Shown here: piece after piece, positions 16,289 to 20,198 of the stretch
Layout: each line of letters begins with the position of its first letter
How positions within the stretch are numbered: position 1 is the stretch's first letter
Origin: Agrobacterium fabrum
GTDB taxonomy: Bacteria > Pseudomonadota > Alphaproteobacteria > Rhizobiales > Rhizobiaceae
Assembly: GCA_003241215.1 (NCBI GenBank)
Contig: QFOL01000042.1
Location: 1 to 20,198 of the forward strand
Reading direction: 5' to 3'
Length of the DNA stretch: 20,198 bases
The notes under the pieces: model-generated
Seen by the model: the letters and a program-made list of their open reading frames with translations, nothing else
The model's database searches: none
Told to the model about the DNA's origin: nothing
Translations under genes and position numbers: made by a program

Positions 16289-17422
16289 TTACCTGGCGTC
16301 CTTCAGCGAAACGAAGTAGCCGGGCTTGTAATCGAGCGGCAGGAAGCGGGCATGCAGTTCCTTGAAGGTCGCCTCGGGGTCGAGATCCCTAAAGAGGTCC
16401 GGATGCAGCCACTTGGCGATTTCCTGAACGGCCACGAACTGATAGGGATTGTTATAGAACTGATGCCAGATGGCGTGGACGTTGCCGTCCTTCACCGCCT
16501 GCACGCCGGTGAAAGCCGGGCGCTTGGTCAGGTTTTCAAGTTTGCGACGGGCTTCCTTGAGATCGGCGCCATAACCGACGCCGACCCAGTTGCCGCCCGG
16601 AACATAACCGTCCCAGTTGCCGCCGGTGACGATGATCTGCTCCGGATTGGAGGCGATGATCTGTTCCGGATTGACGGTACCGAAGGTGCCGGGAATGATG
16701 TCCTTGGCCATGTTGACGCCGCCGGCAAGCTCCACCATCTTGCCGAAATTCTCGTTGCCGAAGGACATGCAGCAATCGTCGGAGTAACCGCCGGCGCGCT
16801 CGATGAACACGACAGGCTTCTTCGGACTGGCCTTTTCCAGCGTATCGGTAACCTTGGCGATGGCATCGGCGCGGAACTTGATGAAGTCCTCGGCGATCTT
16901 TTCCTTGCCCGTCAGCTGGCCCATGAGGCGCATGCTCGGCTCGGTGTTTTCCATCGGCTTTTCACGAAAATCGACATAAACCAGCGGAATGCCGACCTTG
17001 GCGAGCTTTTCGATATAGCCCGCTTCTTCGGTCGCCGTCTTGGCGTCGATATTCATCAGGATCACGTCAGGCTTCAGCGCGACAGCCTGCTCAATGTCGA
17101 AGGTACCGTCCTTCATGCCGCCGAAAGTCGGCAGCTTGGCGATATCAGGATATTTGGCGAGATAGGCCGCGTAGGTTTCCGGATCGGCTTTCGCCAGATC
17201 GTCACGCCAGCCGACCACATGCTGGAAAGGGTTTTCCTTGTCGAGCGCAGCGAGGAAATAAATCTGGCGACCTTCACCGAGAATGACATGCGATACGGGC
17301 ACATTCACCTCGACATCGCGGCCCGTCACATCCTTGACGGTGACCTTTTCGGCGAATGCCGGCCAGGCGGCGGATACGAGAAAGCCAAGGGCAAATGCCG
17401 CAGATTTGGCTGAGATGCGCAT
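16289..17422 (-). CDS. FecB/BtuF-type periplasmic binding protein (first of a tandem pair)
   Basis: This is the first gene of an iron-type ABC importer operon. The 377-residue protein has a signal peptide MRISAKSAAFALGFLVSAAW followed by PAFA and cleavage near residue 24, then a two-lobe binding-protein sequence (VTVKDVTGRDVEVNVPVSHV, LKPDVILMN, NPEQIIASNPEQIIVTG, VQAVKDGNVHAIWHQFY). Its only cysteines are Cys217-Cys218, at exactly the same numbers as in its paralogue. GGAG lies about 10 bases before the ATG. A palindromic iron box and a -35-like TTGACT lie 46-61 bases upstream, so iron repression is likely. It could be a heme, siderophore or other metallophore binder. Confidence 0.9.
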   Translation of the reverse strand: MRISAKSAAFALGFLVSAAWPAFAEKVTVKDVTGRDVEVNVPVSHVILGEGRQIYFLAALDKENPFQHVVGWRDDLAKADPETYAAYLAKYPDIAKLPTFGGMKDGTFDIEQAVALKPDVILMNIDAKTATEEAGYIEKLAKVGIPLVYVDFREKPMENTEPSMRLMGQLTGKEKIAEDFIKFRADAIAKVTDTLEKASPKKPVVFIERAGGYSDDCCMSFGNENFGKMVELAGGVNMAKDIIPGTFGTVNPEQIIASNPEQIIVTGGNWDGYVPGGNWVGVGYGADLKEARRKLENLTKRPAFTGVQAVKDGNVHAIWHQFYNNPYQFVAVQEIAKWLHPDLFRDLDPEATFKELHARFLPLDYKPGYFVSLKDAR

Positions 17423-17456
17423 CGGATATTGCTCTCCAGTGTTGACTGGCGCGGCT

Positions 17457-17483
17457 GTATTATTTTCTGACTATACTAGTCAA
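17457..17483 (-). promoter_or_regulatory. Candidate promoter of the binding-protein operon, overlapping iron box
   Basis: On the minus strand TTGACT (17478-17483) and TAATAC (17457-17462) are separated by 15 bases, a little short for sigma-70 but with good words. The iron box covers the -35 and most of the spacer, so repressor binding would block RNA polymerase. The hasI upstream region has the same arrangement with TTGATA. Confidence 0.4.
17468..17482. promoter_or_regulatory. Palindromic iron-responsive operator (RirA/IRO-type)
   Basis: TGACTATACTAGTCA fits TGA-N9-TCA and is moreover a perfect inverted repeat, TGACTA-TAC-TAGTCA. It sits between two divergent genes, 46 bases from the binding-protein start and 54 from the methyltransferase start, so it may control both. 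Confidence 0.7.
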
Positions 17484-17492
17484 GATTTATGT

Positions 17493-17509
17493 TTTAGAGC
17501 CATTCTTAA
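17493..17509. promoter_or_regulatory. Possible Irr-type iron control element (ICE-like)
   Basis: TTTAGAG-CCA-TTCTTAA matches 12 of 14 fixed positions of the rhizobial ICE pattern TTTAGAA-N3-TTCTAAA as I recall it. It lies 26 bases before the methyltransferase ATG and 10 bases from the RirA-type box. The match is imperfect and the consensus is from memory. Confidence 0.35.
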
Positions 17510-17535
17510 CTGACCGGTACATGAGTTGAAGACCG

Positions 17536-18363
17536 ATGAACGACACTATCCCATATGGCAAAAACGACAGTCTGAGAGAGGAAATCAAATCCTACTGGTC
17601 CAGCCGCGCCGCGACTTTCGACCTTTCCCCCGGACATGAAATCTTCTCCGAAGACGAGCGCGAGGCCTGGCACGCCCTGATCTTGAAGCACCTCGGCGCC
17701 GGCGAGGGCCGCAGGGCGCTTGATCTCGCCAGCGGTACCGGCGTCATCTCGCACCTGATGGACGATCTCGGTTTTCAGGTCACCGGTATGGACTGGTCTG
17801 AGACAATGCTGGCGCTTGCCCGGGAGAAGGCGAAAAGCCGTGGCCGCAGCATCCGCTTTTTTGTCGGCGACGCCGAAAACACGATGGAGCCGGATGAAAG
17901 CGCCGATGTCATCATCACCCGTCATCTGGTCTGGACGCTTGTGGACCCGCAGGCAAGCTTTGCCGAATGGTTCCGTGTTCTCAAACCGGGCGGACGGCTT
18001 CTGATCGTCGACGGCGATTTCGTGAATACCGGCTGGCGCGAAAAACTGGTGAAGAAACTGGCGGCCAGTCTCGAAAACCTCGGCCTTGTCAAACCGGACC
18101 AGCAGCCGCACAAGCCGGCGGACCCGGAAAACACCTTCAACAGCATTCTTTCACGCGTCTATTTTTCGAAGGGCGCAAGGGCCGGCGATGTCGCGGCGCT
18201 GTTGCGTGCGACCGGCTTCGAACCTGTCGCAATCGATCAGGAGCTTCAGGCCGTTCACCGCGCCCAGGCGAAAAATTTCAGCCTGCTGAAAGGCATCCTG
18301 CGCGGGCTGCAGCATCGTTATGCCGTGTGCGCGGTGAAGCCGGGTGTTTCCGCAAAGGGGTGA
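17536..18363 (+). CDS. Class I SAM-dependent methyltransferase
   Basis: This 275-residue cytoplasmic methyltransferase has the class I Rossmann fold. Motif I ALDLASGTG is at 61-69, followed by GFQVTGMDWSETML (acidic residue at the end of strand 2), VGDAENTMEPDESADVI (motif II region) and RVLKPGGRLLIVDG (motif III). An N-terminal signature SYWSSRAATFDLSPGHEI precedes the SAM fold. The substrate is unknown; the UbiE/methyltransferase-11 type acts on many small molecules. It is divergent from the iron-type binding protein and shares its iron box, so it may modify an imported chelator, tetrapyrrole or another iron-stress metabolite. It converges with the pseudoazurin gene with a 12-bp gap. The ribosome site is weak (GAAGA). 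Confidence 0.85.
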   Translation: MNDTIPYGKNDSLREEIKSYWSSRAATFDLSPGHEIFSEDEREAWHALILKHLGAGEGRRALDLASGTGVISHLMDDLGFQVTGMDWSETMLALAREKAKSRGRSIRFFVGDAENTMEPDESADVIITRHLVWTLVDPQASFAEWFRVLKPGGRLLIVDGDFVNTGWREKLVKKLAASLENLGLVKPDQQPHKPADPENTFNSILSRVYFSKGARAGDVAALLRATGFEPVAIDQELQAVHRAQAKNFSLLKGILRGLQHRYAVCAVKPGVSAKG

Positions 18364-18375
18364 GGCGGTATCCCT

Positions 18376-18855
18376 TTATTTTTCCGCCTGCTCGAAGAGG
18401 TCCTCGAACCTTGGCTTCGCCCGACCGGGCACGTCCACCGTCCTGTAGCTCTGCGGCAGGGTCGCCTCGCCGACCTTGATCAGCATGACCATGCCCATGC
18501 CGTAATGCGGCGAGCATTTGATGCCGTAAAAGCCCGACTTTTCAAAGCCGGTCTCGAACTCGTCATTGATCCGGCTTTTGAACCCCTCGACACCTTCCGG
18601 GATCATGCCATCGATGGTCGCGGCATTGTGGCTCTTGTGGGTGGGCACAAAGCGCACGCGGTCGCCGGGCGCTATTTCGAGAAAATCGGGTTCGAATACC
18701 ATCGGGCCTTTTTCGCCCCGGTTCAGCATTTTTACCTCGAAGGTCTCGGCTGAAGCCTGAAGCGGAAAGCCCGTGAACGCCGCGGCAATTACGGCAGCGG
18801 CGCAAAACAGTCTGGTCTTTGCAGCGGCGTTTGCGAGCCCCGTCAATGTCATCAT
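18376..18855 (-). CDS. Pseudoazurin (type I blue copper protein)
   Basis: This is a periplasmic electron carrier of the cupredoxin family, 159 residues. The signal peptide ends QASA at residue 36. Copper ligands are His76, Cys114, His117 and Met122; subtracting 36 gives 40, 78, 81 and 86, exactly the mature pseudoazurin ligand numbers. The fold segments FEPDFLEIAPGDRVRFVPT and FYGIKCSPHYGMGM are standard. The C-terminus (about 132-159) is longer than the core requires. Its start overlaps the ATPase stop (ATGA), placing it in an iron-type ABC transporter operon, whereas pseudoazurins usually serve nitrite or nitrous oxide reduction. A second ATG one codon downstream is equally possible. Confidence 0.92.
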   Translation of the reverse strand: MMTLTGLANAAAKTRLFCAAAVIAAAFTGFPLQASAETFEVKMLNRGEKGPMVFEPDFLEIAPGDRVRFVPTHKSHNAATIDGMIPEGVEGFKSRINDEFETGFEKSGFYGIKCSPHYGMGMVMLIKVGEATLPQSYRTVDVPGRAKPRFEDLFEQAEK

Positions 18856-19652
18856 CGTGCCAGTACTTTCCTTGCATGCCCGGCCCGCCCATGGGCCGGC
18901 AGAAAACGAATATGAGAAAAGCCCCCCTCATCCGTGGTGACGACGCATTCCACCCCGAAGACGGCGGCTATTCTCGCCGGCGTCAGAACCTCCCGCGGCG
19001 GACCGACCGCAATCATCTCGCCTCGGTGCATGATGGCGACGCGATCGCAGAACATGGCGGCGTGATTGAGATCGTGCAGCGCCGCCACAACGGTCAGGCC
19101 CTGCCGGCGCACCAGATCGAGCAGGCCGATCTGATGACCGATATCGAGGTGGTTGGTCGGCTCGTCCAGAAGCAGGATATGCGGCTCCTGCGCCAATGCG
19201 CGGGCAATGTGCAGCCGCTGGCGCTCGCCACCAGAAAGATGGTGCCAGTTGCGCTCCGCCTTGTCGGCCATGTCGACATTGGCAAGTGCTGCATCAACAA
19301 TGGCGTCATCCTGCTGCGACCAGGCGGAAAGCGGCCCGAGATAGGGCGTGCGCCCAAGCTCCACCGCCTGTCGTGCGGTGATGCGTTCGGTAGTCTCGGC
19401 CTGCTGCTCCACGAAGGCGAGCCGGCGGGCAAGGTCTCGCCGTCCCAATGAGGCAAGCGGCTCACCCCCGAGCGTAACCTGCCCCCGGCGCGGCTTACGA
19501 ATGCCTGCCAGTATGGAGAGCAGCGTGCTCTTGCCGGAACCGTTAGGCCCGATGATGCCAAGAAATTCACCGGGACCGACATCGAGCGAAACGCCGCGCA
19601 CGATATCGATATTGCCGGCGTGGAAATGCAGGTCGTGGGCGGATAACTTCAT
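18852..19652 (-). CDS. FecE/HmuV-type ABC transporter ATPase
   Basis: This is the cytoplasmic ATPase of a second FecCD-type importer. The 266-residue protein has Walker A GPNGSGKS at 35-42, signature LSGGE at 139-143, Walker B ILLLDEP at 159-165 and the H-loop ALHDLNHAA. ATG 19652 overlaps the permease stop (ATGA) and gives the usual N-terminus MKLSAHDLHFHAG. The gene is followed, again with ATGA overlap, by the pseudoazurin gene. It is paralogous but not close to the ATPase at 13246-13998, so the two importers are separate systems. The ligand is unknown. Confidence 0.92.
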   Translation of the reverse strand: MKLSAHDLHFHAGNIDIVRGVSLDVGPGEFLGIIGPNGSGKSTLLSILAGIRKPRRGQVTLGGEPLASLGRRDLARRLAFVEQQAETTERITARQAVELGRTPYLGPLSAWSQQDDAIVDAALANVDMADKAERNWHHLSGGERQRLHIARALAQEPHILLLDEPTNHLDIGHQIGLLDLVRRQGLTVVAALHDLNHAAMFCDRVAIMHRGEMIAVGPPREVLTPARIAAVFGVECVVTTDEGGFSHIRFLPAHGRAGHARKVLAR

Positions 19653-20198
19653 GAACGCCCCCTCTTCTGCCCGAGGATGAAGGCAAAGGCGGGCGCGCCG
19701 ACGAGGGCCGTGATGACGCCGATGGGCAGCACCTGTCCCGGAATGACGATGCGCGAGAGAATATCCGCGACGATCATGAAAACCGCACCGGTCAGCGCCG
19801 TTACCGGCAGCAAGATGCCGTGGCGAACGCCGACGAAGATGCGCGCGGCATGCGGAATGACGAGGCCCACGAAGCCGATGGAGCCGACCAGCGACACCAT
19901 CGCAGCCGTCATGATCGCCGAAACGGAGATCAGCACGGCATAGACCCAGCGTACCGGAATGCCGAGCGAGGCAGCGGCCTGACCGCCGAAGGCGAAGGCA
20001 TCGAGCGCCCGGGCATACCAGAGGCATACGGCAAGTCCTGCGAGGCTGACCGGCAGCGCCAGCCAGACATCCGGCCAGCGCACGCCCGAGAGGTTGCCCA
20101 GCAACCAGAACATGATGCCGCGCGCCTGCTCGGCATTGGCGGATTTAGTGACGATGAAAGAGGTCATGGCGTTGAACAGCTGCGACCCGGCCACCCCC
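19649..20198 (-). CDS. FecCD-family ABC transporter permease, 5' end cut by window edge
   Basis: This is the C-terminal part (about 180 residues) of the inner-membrane permease of the second iron-type importer; the start lies beyond the right edge. Seen: LGNLSGVRWPDVW, ARALDAFAFGGQAAASLGIP, VSLVGSIGFVGLVIPHAARI and LPIGVITALVGAPAFAFILG, all standard FecCD segments. A methionine near 20194 is internal, not a start. The stop overlaps the ATPase start (ATGA). A binding-protein gene may lie outside the window. Confidence 0.9.
   Translation of the reverse strand, partial: GVAGSQLFNAMTSFIVTKSANAEQARGIMFWLLGNLSGVRWPDVWLALPVSLAGLAVCLWYARALDAFAFGGQAAASLGIPVRWVYAVLISVSAIMTAAMVSLVGSIGFVGLVIPHAARIFVGVRHGILLPVTALTGAVFMIVADILSRIVIPGQVLPIGVITALVGAPAFAFILGQKRGRS

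Noticed and set aside
15059..17413. 784-residue plus-strand reading frame opposite both binding-protein genes
   Set aside because: It is antisense to two well-recognised genes, crosses their intergenic gap and has no recognisable domain; high GC makes such frames common. The similarity of its two halves reflects the paralogous genes opposite.
18363..18389. AGGCGG/CCGCCT inverted repeat between methyltransferase and pseudoazurin ends as a bidirectional terminator
   Set aside because: The stem is only six bases with a 15-base loop, and no T tract follows on either strand.

Overview
The window looks like a chromosome or large replicon of a Rhizobiaceae-type alphaproteobacterium (Agrobacterium/Rhizobium). 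The support is high GC, long gene runs with ATGA stop/start overlaps, and iron-responsive TGA-N9-TCA boxes of the RirA type, a regulator typical of that group. Species assignment is inference. No RNA genes, CRISPR arrays, insertion sequences or integrase genes were seen.

Layout from left to right. (1) 1-1914, minus: the two permease genes of a peptide-type ABC importer. The first, DppB-like, is broken by a 72-bp tandem duplication plus one extra base that lies exactly on its EAA coupling loop. The DppC-like gene runs off the left edge. (2) 2051-4402, plus: a large MalT/LAL-type LuxR regulator, divergent from the permeases. (3) 4431-13017, minus: a has (heme-acquisition) locus in the Serratia order, read right to left: hasI (ECF sigma), hasS (FecR-like anti-sigma), hasR (TonB-dependent receptor with signalling domain), hasA (secreted hemophore-like protein), hasD and hasE (type I secretion ABC exporter and adaptor). 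hasB and a TolC-type outer-membrane channel are absent from the window. (4) 13246-17422, minus: an iron/siderophore/cobalamin-type (FecCD) ABC importer with ATPase, permease and two paralogous binding proteins in tandem. (5) 17536-18363, plus: a SAM-dependent methyltransferase divergent from the binding proteins, with a perfect palindromic iron box between them. (6) 18376-20198, minus: a second FecCD-type permease (cut by the right edge), its ATPase and a pseudoazurin, all joined by ATGA overlaps.

How it probably works together (inference). Iron limitation would relieve RirA-type repression at the hasI box (13132-13146) and the binding-protein/methyltransferase box (17468-17482). HasI would then fire two near-identical ECF promoters, TGAAAAAAATC-N11-CGTCTTT, one before hasS and one before hasR. 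HasA is exported by HasDE, captures a ligand and hands it to HasR, which also signals through HasS to HasI. The adjacent ABC importers could carry the ligand or its iron across the inner membrane.

The most unusual points: the hemophore has no histidine at all but keeps the tyrosine aligned with the Serratia heme ligand Tyr75; it carries an extra serralysin-type C-terminal domain; the receptor has no histidine in its plug or in its FRAP-NPNL-like segment; and the pair of HasI promoters can be read directly from the sequence. This may be a tyrosine-only, or even non-heme, variant of the Has system.
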